Positions 24,521 to 34,036 of a DNA stretch of 64,000 bases are shown here, in pieces; positions within the stretch are counted from its first letter, which is position 1, and the number at the start of each line of letters is the position of its first letter. The notes beneath the pieces were generated by a model that made no database searches, was not told the DNA's origin, and saw only the letters and a program-made list of their open reading frames with translations. The stretch spans positions 44,816-108,815 of the forward strand of contig NZ_SRZY01000032.1 in NCBI RefSeq assembly GCF_006476045.1, in the 5' to 3' direction. Position numbers and translations under genes: made by a program. Source of the DNA: Sphingobacterium lumbrici. GTDB lineage: Bacteria; Bacteroidota; Bacteroidia; Sphingobacteriales; Sphingobacteriaceae.

Positions 24521-26299
24521 ATGAAAGAACTCGCATACCTTAATAAATACTTTTACAAGTATCGCTGGCATTTGGTTCCTGGCGTTATATTCGTCATTAT
24601 TTCCAATTATTTCGGCATTCTACCCGCAAAAGTAATACGAGAAGCGTTCGATTTAGTCAAAGAAAATATCGACTTATACAGACTGTACAATGGCTTTGAA
24701 AGACAAGATATCATTTACAATATCTTTGGAAGCAGTTTACTTTTCTTCGGAGCGGTAGTACTTTTGCTCTCTTTAGTTCGTGGAATTTTTCTTTTCTTAA
24801 TGCGTCAAACGATTATCTTAACCTCAAGGCGTATAGAGTACGATTTGAAAAATGAGATTTATGCACACTATCAAGATTTAGATTTTTCTTTTTTCAGAAA
24901 AAACAATACCGGAGATTTAATGAATAGAGCTACAGAAGACGTGAACCAAGTGAGAAATTACCTCGGTCCGGCTATTATGTACGCCATTAACACCATTGTA
25001 CTTTCCATCATGATCATCTACGCCATGTACGATGTCAATCCTACCTTAGCCACCTACGCATTATTACCCATCCCTATTATCTCTTTTATTATTTTATTTA
25101 TAAATCGCATCATAAACAAAAGGAGTACGCGTATTCAGGCTCAACTTTCCAAATTATCTTCTTTCGTACAAGAAACATTTTCAGGTATCCGCGTGATAAA
25201 GACCTATAATCGCGAAGCAGATAAAATGGATGAATTTGCAAAAGAGAGTAACATATACCGCAACACATCCCTGGACTTAGTACGCATACAAGCTATTTTC
25301 TTTCCCTTGATTATCTTTTTAGTGGGATTTAGTACAATTATCACCGTGTATATCGGAGGTATTGAAGTAAATAAGGGAACCATTACAGCCGGCAACATTG
25401 CCGAATTTATCATGTATGTAAATCAGCTCACATTCCCTGCTATGGCCTTGGCGTGGGTTACTTCTCTTATTCAACGAGCAGCCGCATCTCAAAAGCGAAT
25501 AAATGAATTCTTAAAAACACAGCCCGAAATAAAAAACGGCATAACCAACCGTACATTACAGGGGGATATCGTTATAGAGAACCTGTCCTTTACCTACCCT
25601 GAAACAGGGATAAAGGCCATAGACAACCTGAGTGTACATATTCCTGCCGGAAAAACCCTAGCCGTAATTGGTAAAACAGGCTCTGGCAAATCGACTTTAG
25701 CTAATTTATTGCTTCGCATGTACGATGCAGATCAGGGAACAATCAAATACGATAATACAGCTATTGAACAATACAACTTTAAAAACCTGCGTCAACAAGT
25801 GGGATTCGTACCGCAACAGGTATTCCTGTTTTCCGATACTATTGCGAATAATATTGCTTTCGGATTGGACGAATGTGAAGATGAACGCATAGAACAAGCA
25901 GCGAAAGATGCTGCTGTTTATGAAAATATCATAGCATTTGATAATGGATTCCAAACACATATCGGAGAAAGAGGTATCACCTTATCAGGAGGTCAAAAAC
26001 AACGTGTTTCTATCGCCCGGGCCCTAGCTAAGGATCCAGAAATATTGATATTTGACGATTGCCTATCTGCCGTAGATACCAAAACCGAAGAAGAAATACT
26101 TCACAATCTCGGTCGTATCATGAAGGGAAAAACTTCTATTTTCATTGCACACCGCGTTTCCACGATAAAAAATGCAGATCATATTATCGTACTTGACAAT
26201 GGCAGGATTGTTGAGGAAGGCGATCACAACGAGTTATTAGCATTAGCAGGTGTATATGCTGAACTTCATGAAATGCAGCTGCTGCAAAGTGCAGATTAA
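24521..26299 (+). CDS. ABC exporter, fused membrane and ATPase domains (MdlB/MsbA-like)
   Basis: A 592-aa half-transporter. Residues 1-320 form the six-helix type I exporter domain (the coupling region has GDLMNRATEDVNQVRNYLG). The ATPase has Walker A GKTGSGKST, signature LSGGQKQR and Walker B ILIFDDCLSAVDT; the usual catalytic Glu is Asp, as in many MdlA/MdlB-type exporters. H-loop IAHRVST is present. It acts as a dimer in the inner membrane; the substrate (lipid, peptide or drug) cannot be told. It appears to be a single-gene unit. Confidence 0.9.
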   Translation: MKELAYLNKYFYKYRWHLVPGVIFVIISNYFGILPAKVIREAFDLVKENIDLYRLYNGFERQDIIYNIFGSSLLFFGAVVLLLSLVRGIFLFLMRQTIILTSRRIEYDLKNEIYAHYQDLDFSFFRKNNTGDLMNRATEDVNQVRNYLGPAIMYAINTIVLSIMIIYAMYDVNPTLATYALLPIPIISFIILFINRIINKRSTRIQAQLSKLSSFVQETFSGIRVIKTYNREADKMDEFAKESNIYRNTSLDLVRIQAIFFPLIIFLVGFSTIITVYIGGIEVNKGTITAGNIAEFIMYVNQLTFPAMALAWVTSLIQRAAASQKRINEFLKTQPEIKNGITNRTLQGDIVIENLSFTYPETGIKAIDNLSVHIPAGKTLAVIGKTGSGKSTLANLLLRMYDADQGTIKYDNTAIEQYNFKNLRQQVGFVPQQVFLFSDTIANNIAFGLDECEDERIEQAAKDAAVYENIIAFDNGFQTHIGERGITLSGGQKQRVSIARALAKDPEILIFDDCLSAVDTKTEEEILHNLGRIMKGKTSIFIAHRVSTIKNADHIIVLDNGRIVEEGDHNELLALAGVYAELHEMQLLQSAD

Positions 26300-26423
26300 A
26301 ACCAAGCCTGTTCATCTTCCTGAGAGCAACCGGGATCCCCACCCAAAAGTCACAACTTCTTGTTTGACCGATAAATAATTCTTATCTTCCTTCCTTCATA
26401 AGTTAACTTTTATTGCACCCCGT

Positions 26424-28403
26424 ATGAGGACTATACTTCTCCTTTTAGGAATATTATTCTGTCATTTTTCTTTTGGACAGTTTGTCGAGCTTGACCCAAT
26501 TAGACACAGTGATTTTTCAATCGATTACGCCCAGCTCGATAGCAATGCGCGTGCTGTAGTCATATCAGAACTAGGAAAAACAACGATAGACCTCGTAGAG
26601 GCAGAGCGGTCTATTCGTGTCCTGCACCGCTATGCAATCCGAATTAAAATAAATAAAAAAGAAGGATACGACAAGGCTAATATCTCCCTTCCCCTTTATA
26701 AATATGGCAGCGACTTCGAGACGATAGAAAACATAAAAGCCAAAACGTATAATCTAACAGAAAATAAAATTAGCATTTCGGAGCTGAAGAGTAAAGATAT
26801 CTATACAGAAAATAAAACACCATTCCTCAGACTAAGCAAATTCACCTTGCCTGATGTACGCGAAGGATCAGTCATTGATATTGAATACACGATTACCTCA
26901 CCCAACATTTTCAATTATAGAAGCTGGGAATTCCAATCCGATATCCCAAAACTTAAAAGCACCTATATCGCGATGATTCCGGGACTATACAAATACAATG
27001 TGACCCTTCGGGGAGCCCTGAAATTGGAAGACATAAAGTCCAAGGTAATACGGGAATGTTTCCGGGTTGGAGGAGCAAAATCCGATTGCTCTGAACTAAC
27101 TTACTCCATGAAAAACATCCCCGCCTTTGAAGAAGAGGACTATATGCTATCTCCGCAAAACTACATTTCTGCCATCAATTTTGAAATGGAAGAGGCTCAA
27201 CATTTGAACGGTTCGAAACAAACCTATACAAAAAAATGGAGCGATGTAGACCGCGAATTGATGACCGAGAAGAATTTTGGCGGCCAGATAAAAAAGACCA
27301 AATTTTTTCTTGGAACCCTTCCTGACTCCATACTATCACAAACAGACCTGCATTTAAAAGCAAAACTGATTTATTCCCATATACAAAACAGGATAAAATG
27401 GAATAATGTATACGGAAGATACAGCCAGTTTGGCGTAGAAGAAAGTTATGAAAAAAGATCCGGCAATGCGGCCGATGTAAATCTGGCGCTCATAGCCGCG
27501 CTAAATGCGGCAAATCTAGAAGCCTATCCTATACTCGTTTCCACCCGTGAAAACAGCCTGCCCAATCCACTACACCCTGTTTTATCCGACTTCAACTATG
27601 TCATTGCGGGCATCAAAATCGGTAATGAAACGATACTAGCCGATGCCAGTGAAAATTTATTAATGTTTGGCGAGTTACCTATACGCTGTATAAATGAAAG
27701 AGGGCGTATCATTTATTCCCGAAAATCATCCGAATGGATTCCTCTGGAAAACAAAACGAAATCCTCGACCGCTTATTCTTTCAGTGGGAAATTAGATCTT
27801 TCGGGGAAATTAATTGGCAGCCTGACCATCACCTACGATGGGTTGGATGCACTTCATAAAAGAAAAGAAATATTAAGGTACCCTTCCTTTGAGGAGTACG
27901 AAGAAAAATTAGATGAACGATTGACAAATATGTCTTTAGCAAATATAGATATACAGAATCTGGAAAATCCTGATCTTCTATTATCCGAGCAGTTTGATGT
28001 GGTAGTCGATATCTGGAACTCCAATATTCGGCCTAATACGGTCTTTAACCTCAACCCTGTCTTCATCAACCGCATCACTCGGAATCCGTTTAATTTAGAT
28101 GAACGGACATACCCCGTAGACCTCGGATCAAAACGGGAAGAGCGACACCATTTCAGCATCACCCTCCCTGAAGGAATCACTGTTCAATCCAGTCCGAAAG
28201 CAACTAACCTTACCCTTCCCGATGGTGTGGCACGATACGTTTACAAAAACAGTATAGATGATAATGTGTTGGTCGTACAGCAGAGTCTTTCCATGAATAA
28301 AGCCATCTACGACACAGATGAATATTTCTTTTTAAAGGAGCTGTTTTCGCGAGCAATCCAACACTTGAAAGTTGACTATATTTTAAAATACAGTAATGAA
28401 TAA
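26424..28403 (+). CDS. DUF3857 protein with degenerate transglutaminase-like domain
   Basis: A 659-aa exported protein (signal peptide ending near FSFGQ). The N-terminal third is DUF3857 (RSIRVLHRYAIRIKI, DVREGSVIDIEYTI). A transglutaminase-like fold follows (HIQNRIKWNNVYG, then the helix after RSGNAADVN, then SDFNYVIAGI). The catalytic Cys position reads Ala (around 349-350) and the His position Asn391-Tyr392, so peptidase or transglutaminase activity is unlikely. The stop overlaps the next gene by eight bases. The function of these paired envelope proteins is unknown. Confidence 0.82.
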   Translation: MRTILLLLGILFCHFSFGQFVELDPIRHSDFSIDYAQLDSNARAVVISELGKTTIDLVEAERSIRVLHRYAIRIKINKKEGYDKANISLPLYKYGSDFETIENIKAKTYNLTENKISISELKSKDIYTENKTPFLRLSKFTLPDVREGSVIDIEYTITSPNIFNYRSWEFQSDIPKLKSTYIAMIPGLYKYNVTLRGALKLEDIKSKVIRECFRVGGAKSDCSELTYSMKNIPAFEEEDYMLSPQNYISAINFEMEEAQHLNGSKQTYTKKWSDVDRELMTEKNFGGQIKKTKFFLGTLPDSILSQTDLHLKAKLIYSHIQNRIKWNNVYGRYSQFGVEESYEKRSGNAADVNLALIAALNAANLEAYPILVSTRENSLPNPLHPVLSDFNYVIAGIKIGNETILADASENLLMFGELPIRCINERGRIIYSRKSSEWIPLENKTKSSTAYSFSGKLDLSGKLIGSLTITYDGLDALHKRKEILRYPSFEEYEEKLDERLTNMSLANIDIQNLENPDLLLSEQFDVVVDIWNSNIRPNTVFNLNPVFINRITRNPFNLDERTYPVDLGSKREERHHFSITLPEGITVQSSPKATNLTLPDGVARYVYKNSIDDNVLVVQQSLSMNKAIYDTDEYFFLKELFSRAIQHLKVDYILKYSNE

Positions 28404-30309
28404 CCAGCCCATCTTAACCTTTTTTTTATTTCTATCTATCCAGTTTAATCTTCTTGGGCAGGAGTATGCTATGGAGAAGATACCCCCTGCATTAAAAAGT
28501 CGTGCCACAGCAATAGTACGGCATGAATCCATCAACATGGATATGAGGAATGAGAACAACATCGTAGAGTCCGTAACCCGCGCCATCACCATCTTAAATA
28601 AAGCTGGCGAATCCCGTGCCGAATTACGTCTATTTTATGACAAAAGCAAATCCATCAAAGAAGTGAAAGGTGCCGTATACAATGAGTTTGGTATTCAAAC
28701 GAATAAATTCAGCTTAAAAGATTTTAAAGATTACAGCGCGACGGGACAGGTGAGTATGTATGACGATATCTGCGTAAAACATTATAAACCTTCCACCCTG
28801 GCTTATCCATACACTATTGTCTACACCTATGAAATAAAACACAGTCAAAATCTTTTTATCCCGTATTGGAGGCCTAATTATTATTCCGATATGGCCGTCG
28901 AAAGAAGCAGTTACCAATTTCAATGTCAACCCCAGCAGGTCCTGCGTATCAAAGCGGAAAATATCCCTTCTGAAGCGAAAGTAGAAACAACAGATAAATC
29001 CAAAACCTATACCTGGACAGCAACTAATCTTTCTGCACGTAAAGATGAACCATTTTCACCCATAAAATATGCTGAAGAAATATGTGTAAAAATCGTGCCC
29101 GAAAATTTCAAATATTACAAAAAAGGGGGACAGGTGAATGATTGGAAACAATTTGGAAAATGGGTTTACGACGATCTGTTAAAAGACAAAAAAGATCTTC
29201 CTCAGGCTGCCAAAAACAACGTGCAGGATATCATCAAAGATATCGAATCGCCTAAAGCGAAAGCAAAGGCACTGTACGAATACATGCAAAACAAAACACG
29301 ATACATCAGCATACAGGTAGGAATAGGTGGCTTAGAACCTTTTCCGGCATCCTATGTAGAACGATTAGGATACGGCGACTGTAAAGCTTTAGTAAATTAT
29401 ATGCAGGCTCTCCTCGACGAAGCAGATATCCCCTCCTATTACTGCATCGTGGAGGCGGGCAATGCCAAGAAAAGTCTGGATACCGAATTTGCAAATGTGG
29501 CAGATGGTAATCACATTATTCTTTGTATACCTTTTGAAGGCGACACAACATGGCTTGAATGTACAAGCCAAAAACAACCTTTCGGATTCTTAGGAGATTT
29601 TACCGATGACAGACTCGTACTGGCTTGTACCGAAGAAGGCGGAAAAGTCCTTCATACACCACAATACAATTGGGCGCAAAATCAACAAATCAGAAATGCA
29701 GTTCTCCATATCCAACCTGACGGAACGGTGACCGGGCGCGTCAAAACGACTTTTAGCGGCGCTCAGTTTCACAATCATTTTAACAATATTTTTAAAAATC
29801 CGGTAGACCAAAATAAAACGTTAAAAGAGTATTATGATGTGGATAATATATACTTCAATAAAGTAAATTATGAAATCAGCGACGCAGATGGTCCGGTTGT
29901 GGTCGAAGAACTGGACATCAACATTAAGAGTTATGTTGTAAAAAGCGGTAACAGCATCATTATACACCCGAATATTTTCAATATATCGCGGACCATTCCA
30001 GAATCTAGAAACCGTAAAAATCAACTTTATATCAATCGGGGATACACTGATGTCGATGAATTGATCTTTGAACTTTCTGAAGAAATCAAGGAAAAAATCA
30101 TGCCTGTACACAAAGTTTTGGAAAGCCCAATGGGGGCATACCACCTGGCAATAAAACAAGAAGACAACCGGATTCATTTTTACAGAAAATTAGAAATCAA
30201 GGAAGGCCTTTATGCCTCAGAAGATTACCAAAAATATTTCGATTTCATGAAAGAGGTTTCGGCATCGGACAAAGGGAAATACAATCTCCCTCTTGCAGTA
30301 AACGAATAA
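28396..30309 (+). CDS. DUF3857 protein with intact transglutaminase-like domain
   Basis: A 637-aa exported protein (N terminus NQPILTFFLFLSIQFNLLGQ). DUF3857 comes first, then a transglutaminase-like domain with GYGDCKALVNYM (Cys329), NHIILC (His373) and WLECT (Glu388 in the acidic position), and a C-terminal beta-rich DUF3858-type region. Unlike its upstream neighbour the Cys-His pair is present, so this copy may be the active partner of the two. Translation is coupled through the eight-base overlap. Substrate unknown. Confidence 0.82.
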   Translation: MNNQPILTFFLFLSIQFNLLGQEYAMEKIPPALKSRATAIVRHESINMDMRNENNIVESVTRAITILNKAGESRAELRLFYDKSKSIKEVKGAVYNEFGIQTNKFSLKDFKDYSATGQVSMYDDICVKHYKPSTLAYPYTIVYTYEIKHSQNLFIPYWRPNYYSDMAVERSSYQFQCQPQQVLRIKAENIPSEAKVETTDKSKTYTWTATNLSARKDEPFSPIKYAEEICVKIVPENFKYYKKGGQVNDWKQFGKWVYDDLLKDKKDLPQAAKNNVQDIIKDIESPKAKAKALYEYMQNKTRYISIQVGIGGLEPFPASYVERLGYGDCKALVNYMQALLDEADIPSYYCIVEAGNAKKSLDTEFANVADGNHIILCIPFEGDTTWLECTSQKQPFGFLGDFTDDRLVLACTEEGGKVLHTPQYNWAQNQQIRNAVLHIQPDGTVTGRVKTTFSGAQFHNHFNNIFKNPVDQNKTLKEYYDVDNIYFNKVNYEISDADGPVVVEELDINIKSYVVKSGNSIIIHPNIFNISRTIPESRNRKNQLYINRGYTDVDELIFELSEEIKEKIMPVHKVLESPMGAYHLAIKQEDNRIHFYRKLEIKEGLYASEDYQKYFDFMKEVSASDKGKYNLPLAVNE

Positions 30310-30376
30310 TAATTTACTTTAATAGGGCAATCAACTTGCATATAAAATTGAATTTATCTATACTTGCAGAATATAA

Positions 30377-30450
30377 GGGGGATTAGCTCAGTTGGCTAGA
30401 GCGTTTGGCTGGCAGCCAAAAGGCCATCGGTTCGAATCCGATATTCTCCA
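30377..30450 (+). tRNA. tRNA-Ala (GGC)
   Basis: A 74-base cloverleaf: acceptor GGGGGAT / ATTCTCC (two G-U pairs), D arm GCTCAGTTGGCTAGAGC, anticodon stem TTTGG / CCAAA with loop CTGGCAG (anticodon GGC), T arm ATCGGTTCGAATCCGAT, discriminator A. CCA is not encoded (next bases CCC). Confidence 0.96.
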
Positions 30451-30467
30451 CCCCGTTTAAACATACA

Positions 30468-30502
30468 AGAAGAGGGATCGCTTTTAGCAATCCCTCTTTT
30501 TT
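30468..30502 (+). terminator. Terminator after tRNA-Ala
   Basis: Stem AAGAGGGAT / ATCCCTCTT with an extra GC pair inside, followed by six T. Lies between the tRNA and the convergent helicase gene. Confidence 0.85.
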
Positions 30503-30525
30503 ATACGCATTTACTATATAACAGT

Positions 30526-31812
30526 TTATGCCTGTCTTCTTCGTCGTTCTTTACTCGTAGGTTTGTTTTTACGATGACGGTTATCCGGTCTTCCTGTAGC
30601 AACAGCAGCAGGCTTGCCTTTTCCACCTTTGCCCGCTTTTACATTCACCGACGATTTAGCCACAAAACCAGGCGACATCGTAAGTCCTTCCATTTCCATA
30701 ACCGGAAGTGCTATTCCGATCGTTTTTTCAATATCCTGTACATATGGTATTTCTTCTACATCACATAATGAAATGGCAAATCCTTCTGCCCCGGCTCTAC
30801 CGCTCCGACCAATACGGTGCACATAAGATTCCGGCACATTCGGTATTTCATAATTGATTACATATTTCAATAAGTCAATATCAATTCCTCGCGCTGCAAT
30901 ATCCGTAGCCACCAATACCTTTATTTTTTTACTCTTAAAGTCTTCTAATGCACGTTGACGTTGATTTTGAGATTTATTACCATGAATAGCCGCTGAAGAA
31001 ATCTCATATTTAAACAGAAACTTCACCAATTTGTCAGCGCCATGTTTCGTACGTGTAAATACCAAAACACTGTCTTGAACATCATTCTTTAACAACTGCA
31101 AAAGCGCTTTATTTTTATTTGCCTTCTCTACATAATATAGCGTTTGCTGAATAGTTTCGGCCGTTGTAGATTCTGGTGTCACTTCAACCTTCACCGGTTT
31201 GTGCAATATGCTATCAGCAAGACTCTGAATCGCTTTAGGCATTGTCGCCGAAAAGAACAAGGTTTGACGATTCTGCGGGATAACCTGCAATACCCTCTTC
31301 ACATCATGAATAAAACCCATATCCAACATACGATCCGCTTCATCCAGGACGAAGATTTCAATCTGGTGAATAGATAATACTTTCTGGTTCATCAAATCCA
31401 GTAACCTTCCCGGTGTGGCTACTAAAATATCAACACCTGCTTTTATTTGATTCACTTGGGAGAATTGGTTTACCCCACCAAAGATAACAGCATGTTTCAA
31501 TTTTAGGTTTTCACCATACTCTTGAAAAGATTCATCAATCTGAATTGCCAATTCCCGGGTTGGGGTTAGGATCAAGGCACGGATAGTACCTCTTTTTTGA
31601 CCTTGCGGTTTTGTATTATTTAGTAGTTGGAGGATAGGGATGGCAAATGCTGCCGTTTTACCTGTTCCTGTCTGTGCACAGCCAAGTAAATCTTTTCCTT
31701 TTAGGACTTCCGGTATCGCTTGTGCCTGTATCGGCGTCGGTGTTTTATACCCTAATGTATCAAGTGCTGCAAGAATAGGCGCACTAACCTTTAAATCTTT
31801 GAAAGTTGTCAT
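30526..31812 (-). CDS. DEAD-box RNA helicase (RhlE-like)
   Basis: A 428-aa ATP-dependent RNA helicase. Motifs in order: Q motif TPTPIQAQAIP, AQTGTGKTAAF (I), PTRELAIQ (Ia), DEADRMLDMGF (II), SAT (III), ARGIDIDLL (V) and HRIGRSGRAG (VI). The C-terminal extension is short and basic (RHRKNKPTSKERRRRQA), typical of RhlE-type proteins that bind structured RNA. Such enzymes act in ribosome assembly, mRNA decay and cold growth. A perfect inverted repeat lies in its leader. Confidence 0.92.
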   Translation of the reverse strand: MTTFKDLKVSAPILAALDTLGYKTPTPIQAQAIPEVLKGKDLLGCAQTGTGKTAAFAIPILQLLNNTKPQGQKRGTIRALILTPTRELAIQIDESFQEYGENLKLKHAVIFGGVNQFSQVNQIKAGVDILVATPGRLLDLMNQKVLSIHQIEIFVLDEADRMLDMGFIHDVKRVLQVIPQNRQTLFFSATMPKAIQSLADSILHKPVKVEVTPESTTAETIQQTLYYVEKANKNKALLQLLKNDVQDSVLVFTRTKHGADKLVKFLFKYEISSAAIHGNKSQNQRQRALEDFKSKKIKVLVATDIAARGIDIDLLKYVINYEIPNVPESYVHRIGRSGRAGAEGFAISLCDVEEIPYVQDIEKTIGIALPVMEMEGLTMSPGFVAKSSVNVKAGKGGKGKPAAVATGRPDNRHRKNKPTSKERRRRQA

Positions 31813-31824
31813 TCAATAATTTTA

Positions 31825-31844
31825 AGACAATAAACATATTGTCT
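31825..31844. promoter_or_regulatory. Perfect inverted repeat in the helicase leader
   Basis: AGACAATA-AACA-TATTGTCT, eight-base arms with a four-base loop, 12 bases upstream of the helicase start codon. In RNA it would form a small hairpin next to the translation start; as DNA it could be an operator. Confidence 0.45.
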
Positions 31845-31910
31845 AGTGAATATTTTACTTTCAAATCCGTGTGAAAGTAGCACGAAATAGAACTGAAGTC
31901 TATTCAAAAA

Positions 31911-31946
31911 AACAAAGCCGTTAAGCAAAAAACTTAACGGCTTTAA
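31911..31946 (-). terminator. Terminator after rpmA
   Basis: On the minus strand AAAGCCGTTAAG and CTTAACGGCTTT form a perfect 12-bp stem around TTTTTTG, followed by a T run. Confidence 0.9.
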
Positions 31947-31964
31947 TTCGTATTGTATCAATTC

Positions 31965-32228
31965 TTAGTTTTGTTCAACAGGAAGTACTGAAACATAAGA
32001 TTTGTTGTTCGCTTTTTTACGAAAAACAACCGTACCTTCTACTAAAGCGTATAATGTATGATCTTTACCAATACCGACATTAGCATCAGGGTTGTGTTGC
32101 GTACCACGTTGACGAACAATGATGTTTCCGGCGATAGCTCTTTGACCACCGAAAATTTTGATACCTAACCTTTTACTGTGTGACTCACGGCCGTTCTTAG
32201 AACTACCCGCACCTTTTTTATGTGCCAT
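31965..32228 (-). CDS. rpmA: 50S ribosomal protein L27
   Basis: An 87-aa protein starting [20 protein letters not shown], the standard L27 start without an N-terminal cleavage extension, followed by [20 protein letters not shown]27 sits near the peptidyl-transferase centre. It is 43 bases downstream of rplU and followed by a terminator. Confidence 0.97.
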   Translation of the reverse strand: MAHKKGAGSSKNGRESHSKRLGIKIFGGQRAIAGNIIVRQRGTQHNPDANVGIGKDHTLYALVEGTVVFRKKANNKSYVSVLPVEQN

Positions 32229-32271
32229 TTCTTTATCTTAATTTATGACTTTCGTCAGATTAAAAATTCAA

Positions 32272-32583
32272 TTATAAACTGATACCAGTAATCTGGATTT
32301 TAGAAAATTGTTGACGGTGACCGTTTTTCTTCTTGTAGCCTTTACGACGTTTTTTCTTAAAAACGATAACTTTATCACCTTTTAAATGAGACAAAATCGT
32401 AGCCGAAACTTTAGCACCTGAGATACTTGGCGTACCTACAGTAAATTTACCGCCATCTTCTGCTAACAATACGTTGTCAAATTCAATACTAGCGCCTTCT
32501 TCTCCTTGTAAACGGTGCACAAAAAGATACTGGTCTTTTGCAACCTTAAATTGCTGTCCTGCTATATTTACTATTGCGTACAT
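32272..32583 (-). CDS. rplU: 50S ribosomal protein L21
   Basis: A 103-aa protein of normal length: [20 protein letters not shown] at the start and the basic [15 protein letters not shown] region near the end. Binds 23S rRNA. First gene of the usual rplU-rpmA pair, with a clear promoter-like element in front. Confidence 0.97.
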   Translation of the reverse strand: MYAIVNIAGQQFKVAKDQYLFVHRLQGEEGASIEFDNVLLAEDGGKFTVGTPSISGAKVSATILSHLKGDKVIVFKKKRRKGYKKKNGHRQQFSKIQITGISL

Positions 32584-32620
32584 TGTTATTTAATATATTT
32601 TGTTAATATTTAATGAACCG

Positions 32621-32651
32621 CAAAGATAGACGTTTCTTTTTAATCTTGCAA
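32621..32651 (-). promoter_or_regulatory. Candidate promoter of rplU-rpmA
   Basis: The minus strand carries TATCTTTG (TAnnTTTG) at 32628-32621 with TTGC exactly 19 bases upstream, the spacing expected for Bacteroidota -7/-33 elements. Confidence 0.6.
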
Positions 32652-32741
32652 GTATATTTTAAACTCCTTTCTCTATATATTAGAAATAGGGGCGTTATGC
32701 ACCAACAACGTAAAGGCAAATAAGTAAAAATAGAAATATCG

Positions 32742-32785
32742 AAAAAAGGGGCTTTAATTATCATCGAATTAAAACCCCTTTTTAT
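32742..32785 (-). terminator. Terminator after the tyrosine-catabolism operon
   Basis: On the minus strand AAAAAGGGGTTTTAATT pairs with AATTAAAGCCCCTTTTT around a seven-base loop, ending in T residues. Confidence 0.85.
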
Positions 32786-32791
32786 GAAACA

Positions 32792-34018
32792 CTAAACGAG
32801 CTGATTGAGGGCTATCTCGTAGGCTTTAGAAGAAATATTTGTCCGATCTGTCGAAAGGTTTCGAATATCCTGTAAAGCCTTTTGGATAACCTTTGACACA
32901 TCCGAGAATAACGCATCATCACTAATTTCAACACTTGTCTGCATCAGATAAGCAAAAACTCTAGCCATGCCACAATTGGCAATGAAATCAGGAATTACCG
33001 CCACCTGTTGATCAGCATATTCCATTACCGGACCGTAAAAGATCTCTTTATCAGCAAAAGGCACATTGGCTCCACTAGCTATAAGTTCTAATCCATTATC
33101 AACTAGTTGCTGAACATTGTTCTTGGAGACTAACCGAGAAGCGGCCGCGGGCACAAAAATCTCGGCTCCAACACGCCATACCTCCTCCTGCATTTGTTCG
33201 AAAGACAACATATCTGAAGAAACAAGCTCATTACCATTGCGATTCAAAAACAATTGTGTAATTGTTTGTTCATCAAAGCCGTCTTTATTCATCAATCCGC
33301 CATTGCGATCTATTATCCCAACAATGCGTACACCTAATTTCGAAAGGTAAAAAGCAGCAGCAGCAGCAACATTTCCCCAGCCTTGGATTATCGCTCTCTT
33401 ACCGTTACAACCTGTTGCATATAAGTCGTAGAAATGACGAATAGATTCGGCTACACCATACCCCGTAATCATATCAGCAACCTTATATTTACGCTTCAAA
33501 TCCGGACTATACGCAGAGTCCTCCAACACTTTAGAAACACCATAGCGCAACTGACCTATTTGGTGAATCCGCTTACTCTCACGAACATTGAAATGCCCAT
33601 TCAATACACCCTCCTGCGGATGCCACAGGCCATACCTTTCCGTCAGGGGGATCACATCGTGAATCTCATCCACATTCAAATCCCCTCCTGTTCCGTAATA
33701 GTTTTTAAGAAGCGGTGTTACCGCCTTAAACCATCGGTCCAGAACCTCCTTCTTTCTAGGGTCAGAAGGGTCAAAATTAATCCCAGACTTAGCTCCCCCT
33801 ATAGCAGGCCCTGAAACCGTGAATTTCACTTCCATGGTTTTAGCAAGGGATTCTACCTCATTTCGGTCCAACCCCAGACGCATACGTGTCCCACCACCAG
33901 CGGCTCCACCACGCAACGAATTGATAACAATCCAACCTTCAGCTTCTGTCTCACTGTCTTTCCATTCAAATACAATCTCGGGTTTTTTATATTCAAAATC
34001 CCTAAGTAGTTCTTTCAT
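32792..34018 (-). CDS. Glu/Leu/Phe/Val-type amino-acid dehydrogenase in the tyrosine-degradation locus
   Basis: A 408-aa NAD(P)-dependent amino-acid dehydrogenase. The catalytic region reads GPAIGGAKSGINFDP with the lysine present, and GTGGDLNVDE holds the active-site Asp; IIQGWGNVAAAAA is the nucleotide-binding loop. It is 18 bases downstream of hppD in the same direction. The position suggests deamination of tyrosine or phenylalanine to the 2-oxo acid that HppD uses, or recycling of glutamate for a transaminase encoded elsewhere. The amino-acid specificity cannot be fixed from sequence. Confidence 0.82.
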   Translation of the reverse strand: MKELLRDFEYKKPEIVFEWKDSETEAEGWIVINSLRGGAAGGGTRMRLGLDRNEVESLAKTMEVKFTVSGPAIGGAKSGINFDPSDPRKKEVLDRWFKAVTPLLKNYYGTGGDLNVDEIHDVIPLTERYGLWHPQEGVLNGHFNVRESKRIHQIGQLRYGVSKVLEDSAYSPDLKRKYKVADMITGYGVAESIRHFYDLYATGCNGKRAIIQGWGNVAAAAAFYLSKLGVRIVGIIDRNGGLMNKDGFDEQTITQLFLNRNGNELVSSDMLSFEQMQEEVWRVGAEIFVPAAASRLVSKNNVQQLVDNGLELIASGANVPFADKEIFYGPVMEYADQQVAVIPDFIANCGMARVFAYLMQTSVEISDDALFSDVSKVIQKALQDIRNLSTDRTNISSKAYEIALNQLV

Positions 34019-34036
34019 AAATTAATTTAAAATTGC

